64,000 nt of DNA from Emcibacter sp. Its GTDB lineage: Bacteria; Pseudomonadota; Alphaproteobacteria; Sphingomonadales; Emcibacteraceae. Made by a program: the position numbers and the translations under genes. Position 1 is the stretch's first letter. Each line of letters starts with the position of its first letter. The notes under the pieces were generated by a model. That model worked only from the letters and a program-made list of their open reading frames with translations, ran no database searches and was not told where the DNA came from. The stretch spans positions 2,342,001 to 2,406,000 of the forward strand of contig NZ_OY776217.1 in the NCBI RefSeq assembly GCF_963675455.1, given 5' to 3'. Below, one piece after another: positions 17,314 through 25,722 of this stretch.

Positions 17314-17539
17314 TGCTGTGAAAGACGTTCCTGTACTCTAAGTCGGCGGTAAATTCCTTTTGACGATCAGTATAGGGATTTCAGTCATATTTTGCTCCTA
17401 TTGATACTGATAAAAATGCTAGTGCAGATTGTCCCGGCGCTCACTAAGATGGATAGCAGGCAATATAGGTGAGTCTTGCGCGGCCTGCGCCGTTAAATAC
17501 GGACCTGCACACTCGGAAATTTATTATTAGGAGATTTCA

Positions 17540-18301
17540 ATGGACCTGGGACTGAAGGGGAAAAAAGCCATACTTATCGGGGCAAGCCATGGCATTGGTC
17601 TGGCAACTGCAAAAGTGCTGGCGCAGGAAGGCTGTGACATTGCCCTCTGTTCCCGCTCGCAGAAAAGTGTAGACGAGGCGGTCAAGGCTGTTTCCGAATA
17701 TGGCACCAAAGTTATTGGTGGTACTGTTGATGTGACAGACAGCATGGGACACGGCAAGTGGATTGCAGACGCTGCCGAACAGCTCGGCGGGTGTGATATT
17801 TTTATTCCCTTCACATCGGCAAATACGGGCGTGGACGATACCGAAGGCTGGATGGTGGTTCTCAACACGGATGTTTTGCCGCTGGTCAACGGGATCAAGG
17901 CGGCACTGCCATATCTGCAGAAATCCGATAGTGGATCTATTATCACGGTTTCCTCTACCGCTGCACTCGAAGAATTTATGGGGGCGTTTCCCTATAATGC
18001 CCTTAAGGCGGCGGTGTTGAACTACAGTTCTGCTTTGGCCCAGCAACTGGCGCCACAGGGCATTCGGGTAAACTGCATTTCTCCCGGTCCGGTTTTCATG
18101 GAAGGCCGGGCCTGGGATCAGGTCAAGGAAGGCATGCCCGAATTTTATGAGGGAATTCTGAGCCAGATTCCCATGGGACGCATGGGCACCGGGGAAGAGG
18201 TGGCCAGGGCTATTGTCTTCATGGCCTCACCCGCCTGTCAATTTATGACCGGGGCCAATCTGGTGGTTGACGGAGGACTGACCAAACGTGTCAATTTCTA
18301 G
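17540..18301 (+). CDS. Short-chain dehydrogenase/reductase
   Basis: A 253-residue SDR: cofactor loop IGASHGIGLATAK (about 13-25), SRS after strand 2 (Arg suggests NADP), catalytic Ser in VSSTAALEE, YNALKAAV with Tyr and Lys, and GANLVVDGG. The usual NNAG is replaced by PFTSAN, which occurs in the 3-oxoacyl-reductase-like FabG4/YohF-type subgroup. A clear GGAG site precedes the start. A ThuA-like gene follows after 12 nt, so the two form an operon. Confidence 0.9.
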   Translation: MDLGLKGKKAILIGASHGIGLATAKVLAQEGCDIALCSRSQKSVDEAVKAVSEYGTKVIGGTVDVTDSMGHGKWIADAAEQLGGCDIFIPFTSANTGVDDTEGWMVVLNTDVLPLVNGIKAALPYLQKSDSGSIITVSSTAALEEFMGAFPYNALKAAVLNYSSALAQQLAPQGIRVNCISPGPVFMEGRAWDQVKEGMPEFYEGILSQIPMGRMGTGEEVARAIVFMASPACQFMTGANLVVDGGLTKRVNF

Positions 18302-18313
18302 GAGAGCAAAGCC

Positions 18314-19087
18314 ATGACCGAACAGCAGACAGGAAAGAAAATTCGATGTGTACTGGTAGCTGGAGGGCTGTATCATGATATCGATTTTGCACGTCTGGAG
18401 ATTCTTAAGATTTTGGCTGAAGATAACCAGATAAGAGTACGTGTTTTTGAGGATTATTCCAATATTGAGGCAATCAGGGAAGCTGACTTTCTGGTCAGCT
18501 ACACCTGTGATGTGATCCCCTCGCTGGACTCTCAGGAGGCTCTGCGTGACTTTGTCAAAAACGGCGGACGCTGGTACGCCCTGCACGGGACAAATTCCGT
18601 GCTGCGCCTGCTGGATAGCGGTCTGTTCGATGCACCGCGATGGGCACCGCTATTTATGGATATACTGGGCAGCCAGTTTATTGCCCATCCTCCAATCGCG
18701 CCTTACAAGGTTACCGTGGCAAACCCGGAACATCCCCTTGTCGAGGGCATCGAAGCTTTTGAGACAACTGACGAACAATATCTGATGGATCGTCATGGCG
18801 ATCTTGATGTTCTTCTGGAGACCGAGTTTGAGGGAGAGGCAACAGGGTTTGTCCAGAATCATTGGAAAAAGGACAAGCACCCGGTGCTCTATATCAAGGG
18901 GCTGGGCGAGGGTGCCGTCCTGTATAACACTCTTGGTCACTGTCGGGGACATTACGATATGGAACCGTTGCTCGATTACTGGCCCAGCGTTGATCGCTGC
19001 GCCTGGGATCTGCCGGTTTTCTATACATTGCTCCGGCGCGGTATCGACTGGGCAAAGGAACCGGCAGTGAAGATTTCTCTTCCCTGA
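18314..19087 (+). CDS. ThuA-like (class I glutamine amidotransferase-like fold) protein
   Basis: A 257-residue cytoplasmic protein with the ThuA fold. Seen: N-terminal strand RCVLVAGGLYHDID, YTCDVIPSLDSQEALRDFV, GGRWYALHGTN (the strand-loop where glutamine amidotransferases have the nucleophile), VANPEHPLVEGIEAFETTDEQY, and a C-terminal RCAWDLPVFYTLLRRGIDWA. The nucleophile Cys is absent, as usual in ThuA proteins. ThuA members modify sugars in disaccharide catabolism, but related proteins accompany many catabolic clusters without known chemistry. A paralogue is encoded at 31.6-32.4 kb, also next to SDR and MDR genes. Confidence 0.82.
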   Translation: MTEQQTGKKIRCVLVAGGLYHDIDFARLEILKILAEDNQIRVRVFEDYSNIEAIREADFLVSYTCDVIPSLDSQEALRDFVKNGGRWYALHGTNSVLRLLDSGLFDAPRWAPLFMDILGSQFIAHPPIAPYKVTVANPEHPLVEGIEAFETTDEQYLMDRHGDLDVLLETEFEGEATGFVQNHWKKDKHPVLYIKGLGEGAVLYNTLGHCRGHYDMEPLLDYWPSVDRCAWDLPVFYTLLRRGIDWAKEPAVKISLP

Positions 19088-19095
19088 TTGAGAAA

Positions 19096-19126
19096 AGGCC
19101 TGTCCGTTGGACAGGCCTCGGATTTT
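19096..19126 (+). terminator. Intrinsic terminator after the SDR/ThuA operon
   Basis: A perfect 10-bp stem (AGGCCTGTCC at 19096-19105, GGACAGGCCT at 19109-19118) with a GTT loop, followed by CGGATTTTT. It lies 8 nt after the ThuA stop codon. On the opposite strand an AAAA-type tract gives TTTT after the stem, so it can also serve the converging ferredoxin gene. Confidence 0.85.
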
Positions 19127-19131
19127 TGGAA

Positions 19132-19497
19132 TTATGTAAGACGGCGAACCGGCAGATGTTCCATGCCGGGCTCTTCATCCGGAACTGCAACTTCTATCCA
19201 GCCGTCTTCTGTTTCGCGAACAGGGAACAGTTTCAGGGGTTTGTAATTTGCGCCACCGATATTTTCCCCGGTCTCAAGTTTGAAACGGGCGCTGTGCAGC
19301 GGACACATCACCGACCCGGACCTGATTCTGCAGTCCGGGGCAAACTCTGCTGCAGCATGGCTGCAACGGTTGATGAAGGCATAGAGTTTACCTTTGTCCC
19401 GACAAATGGCGACCGGCCAGCCATTGACAATAAAGGGCAGGGCGACCCTTTCCTCAATATCTTCGGATTTGGCGATGCGGTGGTAAGTCTCACTCAT
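19132..19497 (-). CDS. Rieske-type [2Fe-2S] ferredoxin
   Basis: A 121-residue soluble Rieske ferredoxin. Cluster ligands are CSH (Cys44, His46) and CPLH (Cys64, His67), a C-x-H-x17-C-x2-H arrangement. These proteins carry electrons to ring-hydroxylating oxygenases. It is the only stand-alone ferredoxin in the window, so it is a candidate electron donor for the three oxygenase alpha subunits further right; whether it also serves the P450 is doubtful, since those usually use Cys4-type ferredoxins. It follows an acyl-CoA dehydrogenase gene by 50 nt in the same direction. Confidence 0.88.
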   Translation of the reverse strand: MSETYHRIAKSEDIEERVALPFIVNGWPVAICRDKGKLYAFINRCSHAAAEFAPDCRIRSGSVMCPLHSARFKLETGENIGGANYKPLKLFPVRETEDGWIEVAVPDEEPGMEHLPVRRLT

Positions 19498-19547
19498 GAA
19501 CTAAACATACCTTCTTTTTCCAACCATTGTCATTCTTGATTTGCAAA

Positions 19548-20651
19548 TTAAACTGTTGCGGCCAGTTGGATGTAACGGTGAAGTTCGAAGTCGCTGTCCC
19601 CGAACAGGGAGGCAAAGAGCAATGTCTTCTTGAACGCCTGACCTACCATCAACTCCTCTGTCGTACCGATGCCGCCATGTAACTGGATTGCCTCTTCACC
19701 GAGTTTGACGGCATTTTCGCTAATAAAGGATTTTGTGCCAGTAAGCGCCACCTGCCAGGAAGAATTCTCCATGTCCTTGGTGACAACCCGATAGAGTTGT
19801 GACCGGCTGAGCTCCAGGCGTTTGTAATTATCTGCCATGCGGTGTTGTATGACCTGGAAACGCCCGATGGGCTGGCCGAACTGCTGGCGAGTTTTTACAT
19901 AGTCGAGTGTCGCCTCAAACATCAACTCCATCAGGCCTATGAGTTCCGCACAGATGAAGAGCTTGGCCCCGGAAATTGTTTCTTTCAGTTCTCTGATTCC
20001 GCCCGCCATTGGTTCTGAAGTGACGTCAATAAGCTCCAGGTCGCTGGCCAGACTGCCATCTGTCAGCCTGTAATTCCGTCTAACAAGTCCATCTGCATTC
20101 GCCGGAACCAGATAAAGGCCGAGGTCACTATTTTTATCCATTGCGGACACTATGAAGGCATCTGCAAAGGGACCGCCCAACACCAGCTGCTTTTTGCCGT
20201 TGAGGATGGTGCGCCCTGACTTTGTTACACATTGGGTTTCAACAAGGTCCGGATTAAATCTTGCTTGCTTCTCGCTGTGTGCGAGGGCGACAAAGCCTTT
20301 CCCGGATATAATTTTTTCCAGCCATTGTTCTTTCTGGCTTACTGTGCCGGCTTTTTCCAGTAGGCATCCGGCCAGAAGAACAACCGGCAAAACCGGCTCG
20401 GTTGTCACTCCACGTCCCAGAGCTTCCGCCACGGTTATCAGTTCAACCTGGCCGCCGCCGAAACCGCCAAGGGCTTCGGCAAAAGGAAACGCCAGAACAC
20501 CCATCTCGGCCAGCAGCTGCCAGCCTTCCGGATCGAAACCATTTTGTTGCCGGACATAGTTCAGCCGTTTGACCGGGTCATATCGGTCGCTAACGTATTT
20601 TTCGATCAGGTTACGGAGCAGGGTTTGCTCTTCTGTCAGGTCAAAATTCAA
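19548..20651 (-). CDS. Acyl-CoA dehydrogenase
   Basis: A 367-residue FAD-dependent acyl-CoA dehydrogenase: N-terminal helical domain (MNFDLTEEQTLLRNLIEKYV), beta domain with FVALAHSEKQARFN, and a C-terminal helical domain ending QLHGGIGTTEELMVGQAF. It is shorter than the 402-residue member at 23.5 kb. Short-plus-long pairs of this kind form heterotetramers in steroid side-chain degradation, but that is only suggestive here because the two are not adjacent. The gene is divergent from a LuxR-type regulator; the shared gap carries an 18-bp perfect palindrome. Confidence 0.9.
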   Translation of the reverse strand: MNFDLTEEQTLLRNLIEKYVSDRYDPVKRLNYVRQQNGFDPEGWQLLAEMGVLAFPFAEALGGFGGGQVELITVAEALGRGVTTEPVLPVVLLAGCLLEKAGTVSQKEQWLEKIISGKGFVALAHSEKQARFNPDLVETQCVTKSGRTILNGKKQLVLGGPFADAFIVSAMDKNSDLGLYLVPANADGLVRRNYRLTDGSLASDLELIDVTSEPMAGGIRELKETISGAKLFICAELIGLMELMFEATLDYVKTRQQFGQPIGRFQVIQHRMADNYKRLELSRSQLYRVVTKDMENSSWQVALTGTKSFISENAVKLGEEAIQLHGGIGTTEELMVGQAFKKTLLFASLFGDSDFELHRYIQLAATV

Positions 20652-20798
20652 GCTGCTGTCTCCAAATATTTGTGCTGCAGCGGTAAGCCGCCCATATATC
20701 TTTCTGGGAGGATAGGGGAACTATAGACCGAATGCTGCCTGCATTTTTCGATAGGCTGGCCATGTTTTTTGTTACAAAATCGGAAGGGGCTCAAAAAA

Positions 20799-20816
20799 CC
20801 TATTACTAGTAATAGG
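20799..20816. promoter_or_regulatory. 18-bp perfect palindrome, candidate LuxR-type box
   Basis: The sequence CCTATTACTAGTAATAGG is a perfect 18-bp dyad in the 241-nt gap between the acyl-CoA dehydrogenase gene and the LuxR-type regulator gene. Size and symmetry match LuxR-family operators (18-20 bp, inverted repeat). The centre is about 87 nt upstream of the luxR-type start and 155 nt upstream of the dehydrogenase start. Binding by the adjacent regulator is inference. Confidence 0.55.
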
Positions 20817-20893
20817 GTGAATCGGTTTGATGCAAAGTTGTGGAAATGGTATTCTATGCCCTTGGGAGAAAATATAAATCGGGAGAATGATCT

Positions 20894-21739
20894 ATGGGAA
20901 GTGCTTCTTTATATGACGTGGCGGCCCGTGGTTTCCATACCAACTGTGATCGCATCACAATAACCACAAAAGCAGATATACGGGGTGCTGCAGAGGCTCT
21001 TCGAGACATTGCAAAGGAACTGGGCAATTTTCGGGTAGCTGCTTGCGCCAATATTGCCTCCAAGCAACCAATGGAAGATGCGGATGGCAATGTTCTGGCC
21101 TCGGAGGTATTCGGATGGGCGACCTCAAAGGATCAGTGGTGGCAAAAACCGCAGCTTGCCCTAACATCGCCGTTGCCAATCGCTTGCCGTTACGAAAGTG
21201 AACCCTTCTGGGCCAATACTGACGGGATACGGACCCGCGCGATTAACCCGCTGCTGGATTCCATTGACCTGACTCATTTTGGTGAAATGGTCAATGCACC
21301 GGCGGTGATTGTTGTACCTATTCACCTGCCATTCGGCCAGATTGCGGCAGTAAGTTTCTCACCAATTAACAATCGGCGAGATGATTTGTCCGAAGAATTC
21401 GAGGAATATTCCGAAGCCCTCGAATATTACGCCCGAAAGTTTATCAACGGATATAGCCGGGTGACCAGTCATCGACCCTGGATTCCAAAAAACTGCCGCC
21501 TGACCAAGCGGGAAGTGGAATGCCTGCGTTGGGCCGCTGTGGGTAAGACCGATGTTGAGACTGCTATGATTATTGGCCGCAGTTGTGCAACGATCCGTTT
21601 CCATATCCACAATGCTGCAACCAAGCTCGGGGCTGTGAACCGGAGTCAGACTTTGTTTAAGGCGACTCAGCTCGGCTATATGGGCAGTGTGGCCGTTCAT
21701 GAGAGTACCAGGGACGAATTGACCAATATGACAAACTAA
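20894..21739 (+). CDS. LuxR-family regulator with autoinducer-binding-like N-terminal domain
   Basis: A 281-residue regulator. The C-terminal about 65 residues are a LuxR helix-turn-helix (LTKREVECLRWAAVGKTDVE, then IIGRSCATIRFHIHNAATKL and NRSQTLFKATQLGY). The N-terminal 190 residues have the PAS-like alpha/beta layout of acyl-homoserine-lactone receptors (VIVVPIHLPFGQIAAVSFSP, then EALEYYARKFING). No LuxI synthase is encoded in the window, so it would be an orphan (solo) receptor that may sense a pathway compound instead of a quorum signal. A hairpin terminator follows. An 18-bp palindrome lies upstream. Confidence 0.85.
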   Translation: MGSASLYDVAARGFHTNCDRITITTKADIRGAAEALRDIAKELGNFRVAACANIASKQPMEDADGNVLASEVFGWATSKDQWWQKPQLALTSPLPIACRYESEPFWANTDGIRTRAINPLLDSIDLTHFGEMVNAPAVIVVPIHLPFGQIAAVSFSPINNRRDDLSEEFEEYSEALEYYARKFINGYSRVTSHRPWIPKNCRLTKREVECLRWAAVGKTDVETAMIIGRSCATIRFHIHNAATKLGAVNRSQTLFKATQLGYMGSVAVHESTRDELTNMTN

Positions 21740-21767
21740 TGCCTGGCTCATGCAGGACATGAAGTGA

Positions 21768-21795
21768 ATCCCGCGTCTCAGGCGCGGGATTTTTA
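21768..21795 (+). terminator. Intrinsic terminator after the LuxR-type gene
   Basis: A perfect 8-bp GC-rich stem (ATCCCGCG at 21768-21775, CGCGGGAT at 21783-21790) with a 7-nt loop, followed by TTTTTATATTT. It starts 29 nt after the regulator stop and separates it from the DUF35/thiolase operon. Confidence 0.85.
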
Positions 21796-21923
21796 TATTT
21801 ATGTGCTGAACTCTGTCCGCAGAGGTACTTTTCTTGCTAACCTATATTTTCTCACAGAAGATTTTTGACTGAGCCTTCCTATAATCAAATCATGGAAATT
21901 AATGATTATTCGGGAGCCGCATC

Positions 21924-22343
21924 ATTACTACGACAGTCGCCATAGCCGAAGGACTTTTCACCGAGGGTGAAAAACCTTGCCTGATTGGGGGGCGTAACAA
22001 GCAGTCCGGCAAAACGATCTTCCCTTGTCCGGACGACACAGAGCTCTATGACCCGGTTGAGTTGCCGCGCAAGGGCCATCTGTGGTCCTGGACGATACAG
22101 CGTTTCAGACCCAAGACCCCTCCCTATGCCGGGCCCGAAGAATTTATTCCCTTTGCCTTGGGCTATGTGGAATTGCCGGGCGTTGTGATTGTGGAGACGC
22201 GGCTGGTTCAAGCGGATTTCGACAAGCTCAAAATCGGTATGGAGATGGAAGTTGTCCTCGAACCGCTTACAACAGATAGCAAAGGACGACGGATTATGAC
22301 TTATGCGTTCCGACCGACAGGCGAGGAGGCATCTGATGAGTGA
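21924..22343 (+). CDS. DUF35-type OB-fold protein with apparent ATT start
   Basis: A 139-residue partner protein of thiolase-fold enzymes. A degenerate zinc-ribbon region (PCLIGGRNKQSGKTIFPCP, residues 18-36, only two cysteines) is followed by an OB-fold (LWSWTIQRFRPKTP, GYVELPGVVIVETRL, IGMEMEVVLEPL). The reading frame has homology-like sequence well upstream of the first TTG (22062), and the only codons available at the expected start are ATC (21921) and ATT (21924); CGGGAG lies 7 nt before the ATT. Rare ATT initiation is known for infC. The end overlaps the thiolase-fold gene by 8 nt, so the two are coupled. DUF35 proteins bind and support Ltp2-type aldolases and thiolases. Confidence 0.75.
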   Translation: MTTTVAIAEGLFTEGEKPCLIGGRNKQSGKTIFPCPDDTELYDPVELPRKGHLWSWTIQRFRPKTPPYAGPEEFIPFALGYVELPGVVIVETRLVQADFDKLKIGMEMEVVLEPLTTDSKGRRIMTYAFRPTGEEASDE

Positions 22344-23481
22344 TGTTTATATCGTTGGAGTTGGGATTCATCCCTTTGGCCGGACAGAAGGGCGTAACGG
22401 CCTGCAGCAAGGTGCTTTTGCGGTAAGACGGGCGCTTGAGGATGTGGGACTCGACTGGACGGACATACAATTCGGTTACGGCGGATCGGACAGTTCCGGT
22501 AACGCGGATACCATTGTCAACGATCTTGGTCTGACCGGTCTGCAGTTTATTAATGTTTCCAACGGATGTGCGACGGGAGGCTCTGCCCTGTTCGGTGCCT
22601 ACAGCGCCATCAAATCGGGAGAGTTTGATATCGGTGTTGCGCTTGGTTTTGACAAACATCCCCGCGGCGCTTTCAATCCCGATCCATCTGAATGGGGACT
22701 ACCGGCCTGGTACGGGGAAACCGGCCTGATGCTGACCACGCAGTTCTTTGCCATGAAAATCCAGCGCTATATGGAAGCTCATGGTATTTCCAATGAAACA
22801 CTGGGACGGGTCGCGGTCAAAGCCTTCGAGAACGGGGCGAAGACAGATCATGCATGGCGCCGGCAGCCGGTGGCCCTGGAAACAGTTCTGGAAAGCCAGA
22901 TGATCAGTGATCCGCTTACCAAATATATGTTTTGTTCCCCGGCTGAGGGCGGGGTTGCCCTGATCCTGGCCAGTGAAAAAAAGGCTAAGGAGCTTGGCCG
23001 AAATCAGGTGCGGATCAAGGCCGCTTGTGTGCGGTCGCGCCCGCCCGGATCATTTGAGGTTTTTGCGCCTTGCCTGGATATAGAGCGGGGAGGGTCGGCA
23101 ACCAGTATTGCCTCAAAAGCCGCCTATGACATGGCAGGCATCGGGCCGGAGGATATTGATATCGCTCAACTTCAGGACACAGAGTCCGGCGCTGAAATTA
23201 TGCATATGGCCGAGAATGGTTTTTGTGCGGATGGGGAACAGGAACAATGGATTGCCGAGGGCAGAACCAACCTGAACGGCAGTCTGCCAGTCAACACAGA
23301 CGGAGGATGCCTGGCCTGTGGCGAGCCGATTGGCGCCTCGGGCCTGAGGCAAGTTTACGAGAATGTCATGCAGCTCAGGGGTGAGGCCGGCGCGCATCAG
23401 GTGGCGGGAGATCTTAAGACAGCCTACACACATGTATACGGTGCGCCGGGTATTTCCGCTGTTACTATTCTGGAGCGATAA
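22336..23481 (+). CDS. Thiolase-fold (SCP2/Ltp-type) protein with non-canonical active site
   Basis: A 381-residue thiolase-superfamily protein of the non-specific lipid-transfer/SCP-x group. The first thiolase Cys is present (C78 in VSNGCATGG). The usual GHP histidine is replaced: CGEPIGASG has E330 in that place. The second catalytic Cys region reads HVYGAPG with no Cys, and the HDxF motif reads LQDTESG. Ordinary thiolysis is therefore unlikely; retro-aldol cleavage as by Ltp2 aldolase of steroid side-chain degradation is an attractive alternative. The start at 22336 follows GAGGAGG. It is coupled to the DUF35 gene; the acyl-CoA dehydrogenase follows after 9 nt. Confidence 0.85.
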   Translation: MSDVYIVGVGIHPFGRTEGRNGLQQGAFAVRRALEDVGLDWTDIQFGYGGSDSSGNADTIVNDLGLTGLQFINVSNGCATGGSALFGAYSAIKSGEFDIGVALGFDKHPRGAFNPDPSEWGLPAWYGETGLMLTTQFFAMKIQRYMEAHGISNETLGRVAVKAFENGAKTDHAWRRQPVALETVLESQMISDPLTKYMFCSPAEGGVALILASEKKAKELGRNQVRIKAACVRSRPPGSFEVFAPCLDIERGGSATSIASKAAYDMAGIGPEDIDIAQLQDTESGAEIMHMAENGFCADGEQEQWIAEGRTNLNGSLPVNTDGGCLACGEPIGASGLRQVYENVMQLRGEAGAHQVAGDLKTAYTHVYGAPGISAVTILER

Positions 23482-23490
23482 GTATTTCAC

Positions 23491-24699
23491 ATGGACTTGA
23501 ATTTCACACAGGAAGAAGAGGCCTTTGCCGAGGAAGTCAGGGCATTTCTTGACAAGAATTTGCATCCCTATCTCTCGGAAGGCATGAGGGCCACTCCGTC
23601 AGTGTTCGTCGAACCGGATATCGGGGGGGAATGGCAGCGTATTCTGAATGAAAAAGGTTGGTTGGCCTATAACTGGCCAAGGGAATATGGCGGCACCGGC
23701 TGGACCCCTATGCAACGTTATATTTTCGAGCGGGAATGCGCTTTGGCGGATGCGCCGGGGCTTCCCGTGCTGGGGCTGAAGCTGCTTGGTCCGGTGATCT
23801 GTAATTTTGGTTCGGAAAAACAGAAAGCAGTTATTCTGCCCCGGGTTCTGTCCGGGGAGAATTATTGGTGTCAGGGTTTCTCTGAACCTGGAGCAGGATC
23901 AGACCTGGCCAATCTGAAAACCCGTGCTGTTGTAAAAGACGGCCAATATGTGATTAACGGCCAGAAGATGTGGACGACACATGCTCATCACGCCACCCAT
24001 ATTTTCTGTCTGGTACGTACCGATCCGGAGGCCAAACCGCAACAGGGCATCAGTTTTATTCTTGTGGATATGGACCAGCCAGGCGTAAAGGTTCGACCGA
24101 TCATAGGATTAGCGGGTGATCATGAGGTTAACGAAGTATTCCTTGATGACGCTGTTGCACCGCTGGAAAATCTGGTCGGAGAGGAAGGCCAGGGCTGGAC
24201 GATTGCCAAGTTCCTTCTGGAAAACGAACGAGGCGGTGCCTGCCATGCGCCCAAAATTTTGTCGGACGTTAGAAAGATTTGGCGCGCGGCAGGGACAGAG
24301 CCGAATGGATTTGGCGGCACCATGAGTGAAGACCAGTCCTTTATGGGAGATCTTGCACGGGCGGAGCTTGAAGCTCAGGCTCTGGAAATGACTGAGCTCC
24401 GCATTCTGGCCCAGATGTCCAAGGGATTACCGCCTGGACCGCAGACATCATTATCCAAGCTCGTTGCCTCGGACCTGCGTCAGCAGGTGGATGGACTCGC
24501 GATGAGACTTTATGGTTATTCGGGGCTTGTTCTTGTGACGGAGCGGCCCCTTTATGGGAATGAAAGCCCGGAACCTCTTTGTACAAAGGAGGCTCAGCTT
24601 GCTGCGCCCCGGTACCTGAACAGCCGGGCCTGGTCAATTTTCGGTGGCACCAATGAGGTGCAGCGTGGCATTATTGCCAAAATGGTGCTTGGCCTGTGA
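23491..24699 (+). CDS. Acyl-CoA dehydrogenase
   Basis: A 402-residue FAD-dependent acyl-CoA dehydrogenase: N-terminal domain MDLNFTQEEEAFAEEVRAFL, GGTGWTPMQRYIFERE, FAD/substrate motif CQGFSEPGAGSDLANL (about 129-144), NGQKMWTTHAHHA, and the C-terminal SIFGGTNEVQRGIIAKMVLGL. This longer form resembles those acting on branched or cyclic acyl-CoA, such as FadE-type steroid side-chain enzymes. It sits 9 nt after the thiolase-fold gene, so in that pathway it would introduce the double bond that is later hydrated and cleaved. E1 alpha follows 43 nt downstream. Confidence 0.92.
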   Translation: MDLNFTQEEEAFAEEVRAFLDKNLHPYLSEGMRATPSVFVEPDIGGEWQRILNEKGWLAYNWPREYGGTGWTPMQRYIFERECALADAPGLPVLGLKLLGPVICNFGSEKQKAVILPRVLSGENYWCQGFSEPGAGSDLANLKTRAVVKDGQYVINGQKMWTTHAHHATHIFCLVRTDPEAKPQQGISFILVDMDQPGVKVRPIIGLAGDHEVNEVFLDDAVAPLENLVGEEGQGWTIAKFLLENERGGACHAPKILSDVRKIWRAAGTEPNGFGGTMSEDQSFMGDLARAELEAQALEMTELRILAQMSKGLPPGPQTSLSKLVASDLRQQVDGLAMRLYGYSGLVLVTERPLYGNESPEPLCTKEAQLAAPRYLNSRAWSIFGGTNEVQRGIIAKMVLGL

Positions 24700-24742
24700 A
24701 AAAGGCAGGCAGGGAAGAAAAATAAAATGGGAGAAGGATGAG

Positions 24743-25705
24743 ATGCAACTGAAGAGCGACGCCTTGTTGCAGGCCTATCGCCAGATGAAGGTGATCCGGG
24801 TTTTCGAGGAAAGATTGCATGATGAAATCCTGACAGGGGAAATCGCGGGTTTTACACATCTTTATGCCGGTCAGGAATCCGTAGCGGTCGGGGTCTGTGA
24901 ACATCTGGGACCCACAGATTATATCATTTCCACCCACCGCGGTCATGGCCATTGCCTGGCCAAGGGATGTGACGTCATCGGCATGATGAAAGAGATTTAT
25001 GGCCGTCGTGACGGCTTGTGCAAGGGCAAGGGCGGTTCCATGCATATTGCTGACGTGGATAAGGGAATGCTTGGAGCCAACGGAATTGTCGGCGCCGGTG
25101 CGCCCCTTGCTGTTGGCGCCGGGATTTCTGCCAAGGATACGGGCAATGTCTCCATCGCCTTTTCCGGTGACGGGGCCTGTAACCAAGGCACGACTTTCGA
25201 GGCCATGAATCTAGCCGTAGTGCTGAACCTGCCGGTGATTTTCGTTTTTGAGAACAATCATTATTCAGAGCATACCGGCGTTGATTATGCCGTCGGTTCC
25301 AAGGATATAGCAGGACGCGCGGCAGCTTTCGGTATGAGGGCGGAGAAGGGGGACGGCACCGACTTTTTCGAGGTATACCGGATCATTGATGACCTGATCA
25401 AACACTGCAAGGCAGGCAAGGGACCGGCGGCCGTAGAGTTGGATACGGAGCGCTTTTTCGGACACTTTGAAGGCGATCCCCAGCGGTATCGCGGGAAAGG
25501 GGAGCTGGACCGTATCCGCGAGGAACGGGATTGTCTCAAGATTTTCCGCAAAAATGTGGCTGAAAAAACCTTACTGGAAAGTGAGCAGCTTGATGCCATT
25601 GATGAGGAAGTAAATGCTCTGATCGACAGGGCTGTCCAGGAAGCGCGCGCAGCAGAAAAGCCTGGTGCAGAGCACGTCACAGAAGACGTGTATATAAGTT
25701 ACTGA
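24743..25705 (+). CDS. TPP-dependent 2-oxoacid (acetoin-type) dehydrogenase E1 alpha subunit
   Basis: A 320-residue E1 alpha subunit. Seen: substrate and TPP region STHRGHGHCLAKG (about 55-67), GKGGSMHIAD (93-102), and the TPP/Mg motif GDGACNQGTTFEAMNLA (about 140-156) then ENNHYSEHT. The start was set at 24743, preceded by GGGAGAAGG; a longer frame from 24644 lies inside the preceding gene. The sequence is of the acetoin/pyruvate dehydrogenase type with separate alpha and beta subunits. With the next two genes it forms a 2-oxoacid dehydrogenase complex oxidising a pathway-derived 2-oxoacid or acyloin to an acyl-CoA. Confidence 0.92.
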   Translation: MQLKSDALLQAYRQMKVIRVFEERLHDEILTGEIAGFTHLYAGQESVAVGVCEHLGPTDYIISTHRGHGHCLAKGCDVIGMMKEIYGRRDGLCKGKGGSMHIADVDKGMLGANGIVGAGAPLAVGAGISAKDTGNVSIAFSGDGACNQGTTFEAMNLAVVLNLPVIFVFENNHYSEHTGVDYAVGSKDIAGRAAAFGMRAEKGDGTDFFEVYRIIDDLIKHCKAGKGPAAVELDTERFFGHFEGDPQRYRGKGELDRIREERDCLKIFRKNVAEKTLLESEQLDAIDEEVNALIDRAVQEARAAEKPGAEHVTEDVYISY

Positions 25706-25722
25706 CAGAGGGAATAATTACT

